64,000 bases of DNA from JANXXV01 sp038200305 (lineage in GTDB: Bacteria; Acidobacteriota; Terriglobia; Bryobacterales; Bryobacteraceae). Below the pieces are notes generated by a model, which searched no databases, was not told where the DNA came from, and was given only the letters and a program-made list of their open reading frames with translations. Positions 1 to 8,397 of the stretch are shown one piece after another. Position numbers and translations under genes: made by a program. The stretch's first letter is position 1, and every line of letters begins with the position of its first letter. Where the stretch lies: the NCBI GenBank assembly GCA_038200305.1, contig JBBPYD010000153.1:1-64000 (forward strand). The letters are read 5' to 3'.

Positions 1-138
1 GGGCGAACCGCGGAGCGCTTCACCGTCAATCAACGCTGGCGCTGGCTCCTGCGCTTCATTTTTCGCGATTGGCTCAAATCCCAGTCGCCCGACCCAGCCC
101 ATTTGCCCTTGACCGCTTTGGTTAACTGCCGGATTTAG
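1..138 (+). CDS. 3' end of an unidentified protein, cut by the window edge
   Basis: Frame 1 is open from the first base to a TAG at 136-138, giving 45 residues rich in Arg, Trp and Leu. I do not recognise the family. It overlaps the end of the truncated minus-strand small membrane protein by 17 bases, which suggests that a rearrangement joined two genes here. The stretch is short, so it could be an open frame by chance. Confidence 0.25.
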   Translation, partial: GRTAERFTVNQRWRWLLRFIFRDWLKSQSPDPAHLPLTALVNCRI

Positions 139-259
139 GATAATACGAAGCGATGACGATGAGTATTGTTGGATAGAATGCACGGTCGCGGTCAAAGCCA
201 ACAACGGTTGCCAATCCCGCGACAACTACCGCCAGTATCAACCCGATCAAATATTCCAT
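122..259 (-). pseudogene. truncated small membrane protein
   Basis: An ATG at 259 starts a 45-residue ORF with one hydrophobic helix, followed by GFDRDRAFYPT and a second hydrophobic stretch that stops at ASYYPKSGS. The first 40 residues resemble small two-to-four-helix membrane proteins from bacteria that are normally more than twice as long (recalled, not searched). Coding likeness ends at about position 142, where the sequence changes to something unrelated. I read this as the N-terminal stub of a gene cut by a deletion or insertion. Confidence 0.4.
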
Positions 260-275
260 TACCCGCCTGTAACGC

Positions 276-851
276 CTATTTCTCCGTTTCTCCCCGGAAC
301 GTTCCTTTTGCCTTGGCGATAGGGAGCAGGGTCGGGTAGAACTGCACGAAGGTTTCGTCTACGGCGCCGCTCTTGGCATGGCAGGTCTGGCAGGCGGAGT
401 CGGCCGCCATCGGTTTGGCTTTCCCTTCGGAGGCGCCAAATCCGAAAAACGCCCACTTTGTAGGGAAACGTGCTTGATCTTTTAGGTGAATTTCAAGCGC
501 GGCGACTCCTTCCTGGTAATGACCGCCTTTGTTGATGGACCCCTTGGCCGCCGAATAGCGGACTTCCAAGGCAAACATGGTTTTATCGGGCCATGTGCCG
601 GTTTGAAGAAAGGCTCTATAAGCTTGCGGCGTGACGAAGACATTGTCGAAGCGCTCAGAAACCGCGTTTGCGGCTTTCTCGACGAGACCGTACGTCATTC
701 CAAGTCCCGAACTCAGAAAGATCCATTCCCGGTAATTGTCTGGCCGCATCAGTTGTCCATCGCTGGTGAAACGTGGCTCATCCGGCGGCATTGTTTGAGC
801 AGGCAGGTTCAAGCCCATCAACGTTAGTACAAGTAGCACTCTGGTATTCAT
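276..851 (-). CDS. cytochrome P460 family protein
   Basis: This 191-residue protein has a Sec-type N-terminal signal (hydrophobic residues 4-18, cleavage near PAQT) and a single c-type heme motif CQTCH at residues 154-158 near the C-terminus. The sequence between resembles cytochrome P460, with the WAFFGFG segment just before the heme region. P460 proteins are periplasmic heme enzymes linked to oxidation of hydroxylamine or similar small nitrogen compounds, but family members in soil heterotrophs have unknown substrates. It stands alone between a truncated ORF and a tRNA gene, so context gives no pathway. Confidence 0.8.
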   Translation of the reverse strand: MNTRVLLVLTLMGLNLPAQTMPPDEPRFTSDGQLMRPDNYREWIFLSSGLGMTYGLVEKAANAVSERFDNVFVTPQAYRAFLQTGTWPDKTMFALEVRYSAAKGSINKGGHYQEGVAALEIHLKDQARFPTKWAFFGFGASEGKAKPMAADSACQTCHAKSGAVDETFVQFYPTLLPIAKAKGTFRGETEK

Positions 852-912
852 AAACGATTTCCTTCGCTGTGCTTACTTAGAGCCGATGAGACCGGAAAAG
901 ATGGAGGAGTTA

Positions 913-986
913 TGGCTGGGAGGCAGGGATTCGAACCCCGATAAGCAGATCCAGAATCTGCCGTCTTACCGTTGGACGACCTCCCA
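913..986 (-). tRNA. tRNA-Gln (anticodon CTG)
   Basis: The minus strand folds into a complete cloverleaf. The acceptor TGGGAGG pairs with CCTCCCA, the anticodon stem is GCAGA/TCTGC around loop TTCTGGA (anticodon CTG after T33), and the T-arm loop is GTTCGAATC. CCA is encoded at 915-913. The leading U and the CTG anticodon identify glutamine. Confidence 0.93.
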
Positions 987-1030
987 GTACCAAGTTATAT
1001 TAGCAAACTCAAAAGCCTGCCTGCATTCCT

Positions 1031-1459
1031 TTATTGCTGCAAATCGTCTTTCCAGCCCTCCAGTTCCCCTTCCGCATCGAACTCCTGGCGCCAGTAAGTG
1101 CGAAGCGTCTTTAACTTTGTTTCTGCCTTCTTGGCCAGCTTTTCACGCAATGGCGCGGCTTCCGCCAGTCCCTTGATCAGCTTCCGTGTTGCCACTGCGT
1201 CACTCACGTCGCCAAGCAGTTGCTGGATCTTACGCAACGATTCCAGCCTGGTGTTTAATGCGGTTCCATACAACGGCCGGAAGAGTTCCAGCGTATACCG
1301 GAACTCTTTGGCGCGGAGGCGGAACTCGTGCATCTCGTCCCATTTTCGGCTGGGTTTCATCGCCTTGCGCCCCTCCCTAAAGAATGCAGCAACCACTTTG
1401 GGAAGACGAGCCTGCAGATTTTCCTGGATACTGCTCTGGTCATTCCAAGACTTCTTCAC
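1031..1459 (-). CDS. C-terminal half of a CHAD-domain protein
   Basis: This 142-residue helical protein carries the second CHAD repeat, MHEFRLRAKEFRYTLELF. The chosen start is GTG at 1459, because the TGA of the preceding ORF overlaps it as GTGA, typical of translational coupling. CHAD domains are basic helical bundles with two similar halves that bind inorganic polyphosphate; here each half is on its own ORF. The neighbour upstream is a Ppx/GppA phosphatase, which fits polyphosphate biology. An alternative is one roughly 280-residue CHAD gene broken by a frameshift at about 1456-1490. Confidence 0.75.
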   Translation of the reverse strand: MKKSWNDQSSIQENLQARLPKVVAAFFREGRKAMKPSRKWDEMHEFRLRAKEFRYTLELFRPLYGTALNTRLESLRKIQQLLGDVSDAVATRKLIKGLAEAAPLREKLAKKAETKLKTLRTYWRQEFDAEGELEGWKDDLQQ

Positions 1460-1869
1460 TGCGTTTCCACTTCCAGGCGCATGCGCCACTTTAGAGACAG
1501 ATCGGGGCGGCTCAACCGGTGAAGCACTTCCGTCAGTTGCCGTTTGCCATCCAGCCGCTTTGCCACCATGCCATCCGGTAGCCCACCGTGTTTTTCCAGA
1601 TACTTGAGCGCGATATCAAGATCGCGAACACGGCTGGAAAGCCGCATTACTCGCTGCAGTTGCTTGTTTATTTTCTTGTTTTCATGATTTGGCACGTACT
1701 GCTCGAACACTGTGAGCGCCTGCAACAGGCGCCGGATGGAAACTCGCATGTCGTGAATAGCCTCGGCGTCTTTCAACTTCTCCGCCTTGTGGAGATCAAA
1801 GACCACGTTATCGAGTAATGAGGAGATCTGCCGGCGGGCAAAGCGCTCCATCGTCAAGGGCTCGGCCAC
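1456..1869 (-). CDS. N-terminal half of a CHAD-domain protein
   Basis: A 137-residue protein with the first CHAD signature, IHDMRVSIRRLLQAL, near residues 38-53 and a second helical stretch RVRDLDIALKYL. It starts with GTG at 1869 immediately after the TAA of ppx, so the three genes are one transcription unit. A usual CHAD domain is about twice this length, and the missing half is the next ORF, overlapping by four bases. Whether two polypeptides assemble or the gene is frameshifted cannot be decided from the sequence alone. Confidence 0.75.
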   Translation of the reverse strand: MAEPLTMERFARRQISSLLDNVVFDLHKAEKLKDAEAIHDMRVSIRRLLQALTVFEQYVPNHENKKINKQLQRVMRLSSRVRDLDIALKYLEKHGGLPDGMVAKRLDGKRQLTEVLHRLSRPDLSLKWRMRLEVETQ

Positions 1870-3399
1870 TTACGATTCCTTCCTTTTTGCGAACAGTGGA
1901 ACACCGTACACCTGCCGGAACGATTCGGCGGCGCGCTCCGCGGCCCACAGTTCCAGGTCCATGTCGCGGCCGTCCAGCGTCACCATCGCTACTCCACTCT
2001 TGATCTGGACCTCCATGCGTTCGATCCTTTGTTCCTGGCCACTGTCGAGCCCGTCTGCGATGCGCAACAACGGTGTCAAGTAATTCACGGTGTGCTTGTC
2101 TTCAACGGGCAATGTTTGAAACATCTCGTGCCGCGCGGCTGGCATCGACTTACGGTGGAATCGGCACAGCGTGGCGATCAGCAGCCGCTCGCGGTCTGTA
2201 AATCCGGGCATATCTGCGTTCTGCACAACATAGGCCGAGTGCTTATGATGCCCAACGCTACTGATGAAATGGCCGGTATCTAGCAAATGAGCAGACGCCT
2301 CCAGCAGTTTCCCTGTCTCTGGCGGCAGTTTGTGCATCGGCTGCAGCGATTCAAAGAGTTGATGCGCGAATAAGGCCACCTTGCGCGCGTGTTTCGCCGC
2401 AACGCCGTACTTTCGGGCCAGCCACTCCACATGCTGCAACTGTTCCCGATTCAGATGGCTGAGTTCGCGGCCCACGCCGCGCGCCGCGAGATCGGCGATG
2501 ATTCCATCGCGCACGCCGGCCGTGGAATAGTACAGCGCGGGAAGATGAAATGCCTCCAATACTTTCAAGAGCACGGCTGCGCCAGGGACGATGATCTCCG
2601 CGCGGCGCGGTCCAATTCCAGCGATCTTTTTGCGACCGCTGAGATCCAGTTCGCGCAAGGTGCGATACAACTTTCGCACCTGCGGAGTGGTGGCGCGCAC
2701 TCGAGTCGCCTCGTCCCGGCGGGCGCGTGGGATGCGGTTGATAGCGCAAACCACAGCGGCTGCCGTGGATGAGGTCCCAATCGCACGGTCAAACGGCCGG
2801 ATGCCGATCTTCTTCACCGCTATATCTAGCTTTTCGTTTATAAACTGCTCCAGACGGTGGAGGTCGGTGGCGCCCGGCGGGTCGCTCTTCATGAACGCTT
2901 CGGTCAGGCGGACCGCGCCAAGCGGCCTGGAGATCCCAGCCGTCATGTCGCCATTCTCGCTTGCGATGATTTCCGCGCTGCCGCCGCCAATATCCAGGAT
3001 CAAGATGCGCTTGTTCCGATGAGGCCACTGGCTCTGGACGCCGAGGTGAATGAGCCGGGCCTCCTCCAGTCCTGAGATGATTTCAATGGGCGCAGAAACG
3101 GCCGCCGAAGCCTTGCGGATGAATTCTTCCTGATTGTTTGCGTCGCGCACCGCACTTGTGGCAACTACGCGAACACCGGCCACGTCAAGCTTCCTATATG
3201 TTTGGGACATGCGCGTCAGCACCTGGCAGACGAAGTCCATGGCTTCGCCGCTGATGCGGCCGGCTTGAAAGACGCTGGAACCCAGACGCGTGACCTCGCG
3301 GTCCGCAGCGAGTATCTTCGCCGGCGATCCTGGAACCACTTCTGCCGCTTCCATTCGAACAGAATTGCTGCCGATGTCAATCGCGGCATATCGGGGCAT
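1870..3399 (-). CDS. ppx: exopolyphosphatase / Ppx-GppA family phosphatase
   Basis: This 509-residue protein starts MPRYAAIDIGSNS, the phosphate-1 loop of the actin-like Ppx/GppA fold. The second glycine-rich loop ILDIGGGSAEI lies near residue 135, and a C-terminal HD-like helical domain spans about residues 310-480. The family hydrolyses polyphosphate or pppGpp from the chain end. The start at 3399 is chosen because the reading frame upstream has no family likeness. No clear Shine-Dalgarno precedes it, only a TATTAT-like hexamer, so translation may be leaderless. It is followed without a gap by the CHAD genes. Confidence 0.88.
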   Translation of the reverse strand: MPRYAAIDIGSNSVRMEAAEVVPGSPAKILAADREVTRLGSSVFQAGRISGEAMDFVCQVLTRMSQTYRKLDVAGVRVVATSAVRDANNQEEFIRKASAAVSAPIEIISGLEEARLIHLGVQSQWPHRNKRILILDIGGGSAEIIASENGDMTAGISRPLGAVRLTEAFMKSDPPGATDLHRLEQFINEKLDIAVKKIGIRPFDRAIGTSSTAAAVVCAINRIPRARRDEATRVRATTPQVRKLYRTLRELDLSGRKKIAGIGPRRAEIIVPGAAVLLKVLEAFHLPALYYSTAGVRDGIIADLAARGVGRELSHLNREQLQHVEWLARKYGVAAKHARKVALFAHQLFESLQPMHKLPPETGKLLEASAHLLDTGHFISSVGHHKHSAYVVQNADMPGFTDRERLLIATLCRFHRKSMPAARHEMFQTLPVEDKHTVNYLTPLLRIADGLDSGQEQRIERMEVQIKSGVAMVTLDGRDMDLELWAAERAAESFRQVYGVPLFAKRKES

Positions 3400-3429
3400 A
3401 CAGCTATAATAGGGGTTCGCTGCAAGTTT

Positions 3430-4161
3430 ATGCCTCTGTTCATGCCGAACCAATTCAAGGGCCGCCTGATTGTGGTGGAAGGCATTGACGGTTCGGGAAA
3501 GTCCACACAATTATCCCTGTTGAGCCAATGGTTGCGATCGCGCGGCCTTGCTGTAGCCTTTAGTGAGTGGAATTCCTCTCCGCTGGTAAAGGAAACCACC
3601 AAGCGGGGCAAAAAAAAGGAGATGTTCACTCCATGTACGTTCAGCTTGATCCATGCCACGGATTTTGCCGACCGTATGGAACGGTATATCCTTCCTCTGT
3701 TGAAGGCGGGCGCAATCGTTTGTGCGGACCGTTACGCTTACACTGCGTGCGCGCGGGATGTAGTGCGCGGCGTGGGCCGGCGCTGGGTTCGCAATCTGTA
3801 CCGTTTTGCAGTGGAGCCGAATCTGGCCTTCTATTTTCGGGTTCCCCTGGACGTTGCGCTGGGCCGGATTCTCGGCGGACGCAATGCGATCAAGTATTAC
3901 GAAGCGGGCATGGACCTTGGGTTGAGCCGGAACGTGGAAGAGAGTTTCCGGCTGTTTCAAGGACGCATTCTAGCCGAATACGAGTCCATGATTGAAGAGA
4001 TGGGGTTCCATGTCATTGACGCCACCGGCTCCATCGAAGACCAACAACGGCAAATGCGAAGTATTGTTTTGAGGGAACTGGGACCCAGCCTGCGGAACGG
4101 GGTTCTGCGGAGCAATGGAGTGGATATTAGTGCTGCGGAAACAGCCTCTACAATTCTATAG
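3430..4161 (+). CDS. thymidylate-kinase-like P-loop kinase (first of a tandem pair)
   Basis: A 243-residue protein. The P-loop GIDGSGKST comes shortly after the start, and a DRY motif (CADRYAYTA) lies near the middle, both as in dTMP kinase. The start is ATG 3430 or 3442; a TATAAT at 3405-3410 sits just upstream. It is divergent from ppx with a 30-base gap and overlaps the next, paralogous kinase by 47 bases. The family transfers phosphate from ATP to a nucleoside monophosphate. Because it is unusual (paired, next to polyphosphate genes), I do not assign it as the housekeeping tmk. Confidence 0.75.
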   Translation: MPLFMPNQFKGRLIVVEGIDGSGKSTQLSLLSQWLRSRGLAVAFSEWNSSPLVKETTKRGKKKEMFTPCTFSLIHATDFADRMERYILPLLKAGAIVCADRYAYTACARDVVRGVGRRWVRNLYRFAVEPNLAFYFRVPLDVALGRILGGRNAIKYYEAGMDLGLSRNVEESFRLFQGRILAEYESMIEEMGFHVIDATGSIEDQQRQMRSIVLRELGPSLRNGVLRSNGVDISAAETASTIL

Positions 4162-4906
4162 CGAGCCTCTGCCGGGCGTGGACCCCGCGGAATTGCAAGG
4201 CAAGCTCATTGTGATTGAGGGTCCCGATGCCGTGGGCCGTTCCACTCAGGTAGCCCGGCTGCGTACGTGGCTGGAGCACGAAGGCCATGCCGTTCTGGAT
4301 ACTGGAATGGCGCGGTCGGCACTTGCGGGCAAAGGCATTCAGCGGGCCAAGGAAGGAAATACACTCGGCCCGGTAACCATGACTCTGTTCTATGCCACCG
4401 ATTTCGCGGACGGGCTGGAGCATGAGATCGTTCCGGCACTGCGGGCCGGATTCGTTGTACTGACGGACCGCTACATCTTTTCGCTCATCGCCCGGGCCGT
4501 TGCCCGCGGGGAAGACCGGAACTGGATTGAAAAGGTGGCGGGATTCGCGGTTGTCCCACATGCTGTGTATTACTTGAAAGCCGAGGTTAGACACCTGGTC
4601 TCGCGTGTGGTTGTGGGCCGTGGGGCATTCGACTATTGGGAAAGCGGCATGGACATGCGCTTTGGCGTCGACATGTACGAGAGCTTTGTGAAATACCAGT
4701 CGCTGGTGATTCGCGCTTTTGACCGTATGGCTGCCAGATACGAGTTCAAGATCATTGACGCCACCAGGACACCGGATAAGATTTTTGGTGAATTGCAGAA
4801 GAATATTGAGCAGCTTCTCGACAAGCCGCGGCGGAAAGCTCCGCTGAAGAAGAAAAAGGGTTCCAAGATGAAGTCCCTGGTTCGAACCGCTTCCCCTGGC
4901 GTCTAG
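4115..4906 (+). CDS. thymidylate-kinase-like protein with degenerate P-loop (second of the pair)
   Basis: This 263-residue paralogue of the preceding gene has the same fold landmarks (VLTDRYIFSLIARAVARG; YWESGMDMRFG parallels YYEAGMDLGLS). Its Walker A reads GPDAVGRST: the catalytic lysine is an arginine, which in P-loop kinases normally abolishes ATP phosphoryl transfer. The C-terminus has an extra basic lysine-rich tail. The 47-base overlap implies co-translation with the active-looking partner, so it may be a regulatory or structural subunit. An alternative start at a later methionine cannot be excluded. Confidence 0.7.
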   Translation: MEWILVLRKQPLQFYSEPLPGVDPAELQGKLIVIEGPDAVGRSTQVARLRTWLEHEGHAVLDTGMARSALAGKGIQRAKEGNTLGPVTMTLFYATDFADGLEHEIVPALRAGFVVLTDRYIFSLIARAVARGEDRNWIEKVAGFAVVPHAVYYLKAEVRHLVSRVVVGRGAFDYWESGMDMRFGVDMYESFVKYQSLVIRAFDRMAARYEFKIIDATRTPDKIFGELQKNIEQLLDKPRRKAPLKKKKGSKMKSLVRTASPGV

Positions 4907-4993
4907 CTTTTCCGGGCCAAAGAAAAACCAGAAAAAAAGAATTTGGAACAAGACTTCTCAGATTCTCGTCCGTCTATTACACAAAGCAAGCCA

Positions 4994-5038
4994 CCCGCGC
5001 CAGAAACCCTTTCCCCAAACTAAGAACTCTGGCGCGGG
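4994..5038. terminator. hairpin between convergent genes
   Basis: A perfect 11-bp inverted repeat, CCCGCGCCAGA and TCTGGCGCGGG, with a 23-base spacer lies between the convergent kinase and sulfatase genes. There is no U-tract on either side. It is probably a bidirectional transcription end or an mRNA-stabilising structure. Confidence 0.5.
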
Positions 5039-5048
5039 ACTAGAATAC

Positions 5049-6461
5049 TTATGCAACATCGGCGGGTGGCTCTTTTGGCGACGTGCCATTTGGATCGTTC
5101 GCCTTGGCGCCCGCTGGTGCATGAATCGGTCCATTTAAGATGGGATCCTTTGTGCGCTGCATCCAATTATCCAGCCGTCCACGCATCTCGTTCAGCACAC
5201 CCTTTGACGATGCCTCGGCTACAAGGTTCCTGGTTTCATTCGGATCGAACACCAGGTCATAGAGGTGCTCCGTCGGCACGTATTGATTGCGCCATCCCAT
5301 CTCAAGCCAAAGATCCTTACTAAAGCCGTCGTCGCAGTTAGGCAGCACGGGCTTGTGGCGATCGCCATATTCATGAATGTACTTCCAGCGTTGGGTTCGC
5401 ACGGCACGCTTGGGCTCGTAGGCCGCGTGATAGGTGACTTCCGCGAAGATTTCGTCGTTAATCTCCGGCTTCTGGCCGCGCATCACCGGCATGATGGAGC
5501 GCCCCTGCAACCAGGAAGGCGGCGTGACCTCTGTAAGTTCGCAAATAGTGGGGAAGAGGTCGATTTGCGAAATCATGGCATCGCATACCTTGCCTCCCGC
5601 GAATCCGCCGGGGCCGCGCATGATCAACATTACGCCCATCCCGTGATCCTGCAAGTTGCACTTCATCGCGGGAAACGCAATGCCGTGATCGGTTGTACAG
5701 ATGACTAGCGTGTTGCCGGCAAGACCGCTCGATTCTAGCGCGGTGAGCACGTCGCCAATCGCTGTGTCCAATACCCGCGCGCTTGCCTTGAACGCTGCGA
5801 TATCCTTGCGGGTTCCGGCAGTATCCGGAATTGGCGCGGGTGGCTGGCAATAGCGAGCGTCCTCTTTTGGCCCAGGCATGTGGAATTCGCGATGCGTTTC
5901 GAAAAAGCCGACGTCGAGAAAGAAGGGCTCCTTCGGCGCGTTCTTCAGGAAGTTCACGGCAGCGGGCGCGACGTGCTCCGCCCTGGTGCTCTTTGTGCTC
6001 ACAACTTCGTCGTATCCAATAATGCGGGGATCGCGCGCGATGTGCTGGATTCCGATGAGCGCGGAACGGTACCCAGCCGGACGGAGCGTATGCAGTATGT
6101 GCTGTTTATAATCGTTAAGCGAGAAGCCGCGATGCGCGAGCCCGAACATTCCGTTGTTATGCGGGCACTGGCCAGTGAGCAGGGATGCGCGGCTGGGAGA
6201 GCAGGTCGGCGCGGCGTTGAACGTCTTTCGAAAGAGCACCCCGCCTTCCGCCAGCTTTTGTAGATTTGGCGCCGGGACCGGATGCCCATAGGGCTGCACG
6301 TAACGCCCGGTGTCGTGCGAATGAATGTATAAGATGTTCGGCCGATTAGCGGAAACGGGCCGTTGAGCGGCCTGCAGCAGAGTAGCCGACGACGCTCCGG
6401 CAGCGAGATTCTTCAGAAACCCACGTCTTGGAACATAGCTCACATCTTCGGATTCAGTCAT
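5049..6461 (-). CDS. secreted sulfatase
   Basis: A 470-residue sulfatase with an N-terminal Tat-like signal (PRRGFLKNLAAGASSA, residues 11-26). The active-site motif CSPSRASLLTG begins at Cys87, which is converted to formylglycine. The first metal-site segment reads NILYIHSHDTGRY, with His where many sulfatases have the first Asp of a DD pair. Further motifs are the TTDHG box in the middle and the C-terminal ETRNL segment typical of the arylsulfatase/heparan sulfatase group. It probably removes sulfate from polysaccharides or small esters outside the cytoplasm. It is monocistronic. Confidence 0.88.
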   Translation of the reverse strand: MTESEDVSYVPRRGFLKNLAAGASSATLLQAAQRPVSANRPNILYIHSHDTGRYVQPYGHPVPAPNLQKLAEGGVLFRKTFNAAPTCSPSRASLLTGQCPHNNGMFGLAHRGFSLNDYKQHILHTLRPAGYRSALIGIQHIARDPRIIGYDEVVSTKSTRAEHVAPAAVNFLKNAPKEPFFLDVGFFETHREFHMPGPKEDARYCQPPAPIPDTAGTRKDIAAFKASARVLDTAIGDVLTALESSGLAGNTLVICTTDHGIAFPAMKCNLQDHGMGVMLIMRGPGGFAGGKVCDAMISQIDLFPTICELTEVTPPSWLQGRSIMPVMRGQKPEINDEIFAEVTYHAAYEPKRAVRTQRWKYIHEYGDRHKPVLPNCDDGFSKDLWLEMGWRNQYVPTEHLYDLVFDPNETRNLVAEASSKGVLNEMRGRLDNWMQRTKDPILNGPIHAPAGAKANDPNGTSPKEPPADVA

Positions 6462-6536
6462 ATCTTGGTCCGATTATAGTCCTTCGAGATCAGCAACAGT
6501 TCGGTCCAAATCGCGTCTCATCGGTAGGGAGGAACG

Positions 6537-7070
6537 ATGAAGAAATTCCCAGTAATGGCTTTGGCGGTTCTCAGCGCGGCATCCGTAATGGTAGCCCAGA
6601 AGAGTGGACCGGCCTATAACAAGTTCGTCAAGGAGATCCGTCACGAATTGGTGATGTTGCCGTACTACAACGTATTTGACAACCTCTCTTACAAAGTGGA
6701 CGGTTACAACGTTACGCTGATGGGCCAGGTGGTGCGCCCCACGCTGAAGTCTGACGCAGAACGGGTGGTCAAGAACATTGAAGGCTTACAGAGCGTGAAC
6801 AATCAGATCGAGGTCTTACCCACGTCACCAAATGACGACCGGATTCGGATCGCCATCTATAGAGCTGTTTACGGCCAGCCCTCTCTGCAACGTTACTCAA
6901 TGCAGGCCGTGCCGCCCATTCACATTATCGTGAAGAACGGAAATGTCACTCTGGAGGGGGCTGTGGGCAATGAGGGGGATAAGAACATCGCCAACATCCA
7001 GGCAAAAGGCGTGCCTGGAGTTTTCTCCGTGACAAACAACTTGCGGGTGGACGGCCAGAACTCAAAATAG
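6537..7070 (+). CDS. BON-domain periplasmic protein
   Basis: A 177-residue protein with a Sec signal (residues 1-20, VMVAQ) followed by two BON-like repeats at roughly 28-95 and 105-173. Each shows the pattern of a conserved glycine after a hydrophobic strand (VTLMGQVVRP; VTLEGAVGNEGDK). BON domains bind phospholipid or outer-membrane surfaces, as in OsmY. A Shine-Dalgarno GGGAGGAACG precedes the ATG. It is followed after 27 bases by an SMP-30 protein on the same strand. Confidence 0.85.
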   Translation: MKKFPVMALAVLSAASVMVAQKSGPAYNKFVKEIRHELVMLPYYNVFDNLSYKVDGYNVTLMGQVVRPTLKSDAERVVKNIEGLQSVNNQIEVLPTSPNDDRIRIAIYRAVYGQPSLQRYSMQAVPPIHIIVKNGNVTLEGAVGNEGDKNIANIQAKGVPGVFSVTNNLRVDGQNSK

Positions 7071-7097
7071 GCCAGAGCCGTTACAATATATTCACTA

Positions 7098-7967
7098 ATG
7101 GTTCGCATTCCGCTTGCGGCGATGTTGATGTGCATCTCGGCCTATGCCCAGGACTTTTCGAACGTTTCTATCCAGAAGATCGCCGGAGGGATGAAGTTCA
7201 CGGAAGGTCCTGTTTGGTCGCGCGAAGGCTATCTTCTCTTTAGCGACGTGCCAAGCAACAGGATTATGAAATTCACGCCCGGCCAGGGTGTGAGTACGTT
7301 TCGGGAAGACACGCACGGCGCGAACGGGAATACTTTCGATGAAAAGGGCCGCCTGTATAGCTGCGAGAGCCGCACCGGCCGTGTGATTCGAACGGACAAA
7401 AAAGGAAAGGTTGAGGTGCTCGCCGAGAAGTGGGAAGGCAAGCGGTTGAACGCTCCGAACGACGTTGTGGTGAGCAAGTCCGGCCATGTCTACTTCACCG
7501 ATCCTGCATTTGGCGATCAGGCAGACCGGCGTGAGCTCGCCTTCTACGGGGTCTACCACATCACGCCAAAAGGGGAACTGAACCTGATCGCAAAACCGGC
7601 GGGAAGGCCGAATGGAATTGCGCTCTCACCGAACGGCAAACTGCTCTACGTAGCCAATTCTGATGACAAAAACGTTCGGGCTTACGATGTGGAAAAAAGC
7701 GGGACCGTTGCTAATGAGCGCGTGCTGATTTCTAGCATCGACGGCGTGCCGGACGGAATCAAAGTGGATGAAAGGGGCAACATTTACGTGACTGCCAAGG
7801 GAGTGGCTGTCTATTCACCCGAAGGCAAGCTCTTGACTACGATCACTATTCCCGAAACGCCGGCCAATTGCGCATTCGGCGATGCGGATTTCCAAACCCT
7901 CTATGTCACCGCCCGAACATCCATCTACTTCATCCGGCTCGACGTCAAAGGAGCGGTGCAGTACTAG
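7098..7967 (+). CDS. secreted SMP-30/gluconolactonase-like protein
   Basis: A 289-residue six-bladed beta-propeller. The N-terminal signal MVRIPLAAMLMCISAYAQ is followed by FTEGPVW, RLNAPNDVVV and the GRPNGIALS calcium/active-site segments of the SMP-30/gluconolactonase family. Such enzymes hydrolyse sugar lactones. The end overlaps the reading frame of the NUDIX gene, so BON-lactonase-NUDIX-mutS2 may be one transcription unit. The substrate cannot be predicted. Confidence 0.85.
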   Translation: MVRIPLAAMLMCISAYAQDFSNVSIQKIAGGMKFTEGPVWSREGYLLFSDVPSNRIMKFTPGQGVSTFREDTHGANGNTFDEKGRLYSCESRTGRVIRTDKKGKVEVLAEKWEGKRLNAPNDVVVSKSGHVYFTDPAFGDQADRRELAFYGVYHITPKGELNLIAKPAGRPNGIALSPNGKLLYVANSDDKNVRAYDVEKSGTVANERVLISSIDGVPDGIKVDERGNIYVTAKGVAVYSPEGKLLTTITIPETPANCAFGDADFQTLYVTARTSIYFIRLDVKGAVQY

Positions 7968-8397
7968 CCGCCGTTACCCTGAACGTCCCATCCTCGGTGT
8001 CGGGGCAATCATTCTCAAGAGAGACCGCGTGCTGCTGGCAGAGCGTGGCAAGGAACCGCTGCAAGGCTATTGGTCCCTACCCGGCGGTGCGCTGGAAACC
8101 GGCGAAACACTGCATGAGGGCGTGAAACGGGAGATCCTGGAAGAGACTGGCTTGATCGTCCGGCCTGTGCAACTGGTGGAGGTGTTTGAACGGATCATGC
8201 TGGATGCGGACGGAAAGCCCGAGTACCACTACGTGTTGATGGATTATCTTTGTGTTATGATCGGCGGCGAACTAGCCGCAGCCGACGACGTGAGCCGCGT
8301 CGATTGGGTGCCCGTATCGGAACTGGAGAAAATCCACCTGACGGAAGGAACCCGCTTGGTGATTGAGAAAGCCTTCACCATGAGAGGGCAGCGATGA
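7903..8397 (+). CDS. NUDIX hydrolase
   Basis: The protein contains a full NUDIX box: GGALETGETLHEGVKREI followed by LEETG. The frame opens at ATG 7882 or 7903, inside the end of the lactonase gene, yet family homology begins only at RRYPERPILGVGAII around 7966. No ATG, GTG or TTG exists in that interval, so the start is uncertain; a strong AAAGGAG at 7949 could serve an unusual start codon. NUDIX enzymes cleave nucleoside diphosphates linked to another group. Its stop overlaps the mutS2 start as ATGA. Confidence 0.8.
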   Translation: MSPPEHPSTSSGSTSKERCSTSRRYPERPILGVGAIILKRDRVLLAERGKEPLQGYWSLPGGALETGETLHEGVKREILEETGLIVRPVQLVEVFERIMLDADGKPEYHYVLMDYLCVMIGGELAAADDVSRVDWVPVSELEKIHLTEGTRLVIEKAFTMRGQR

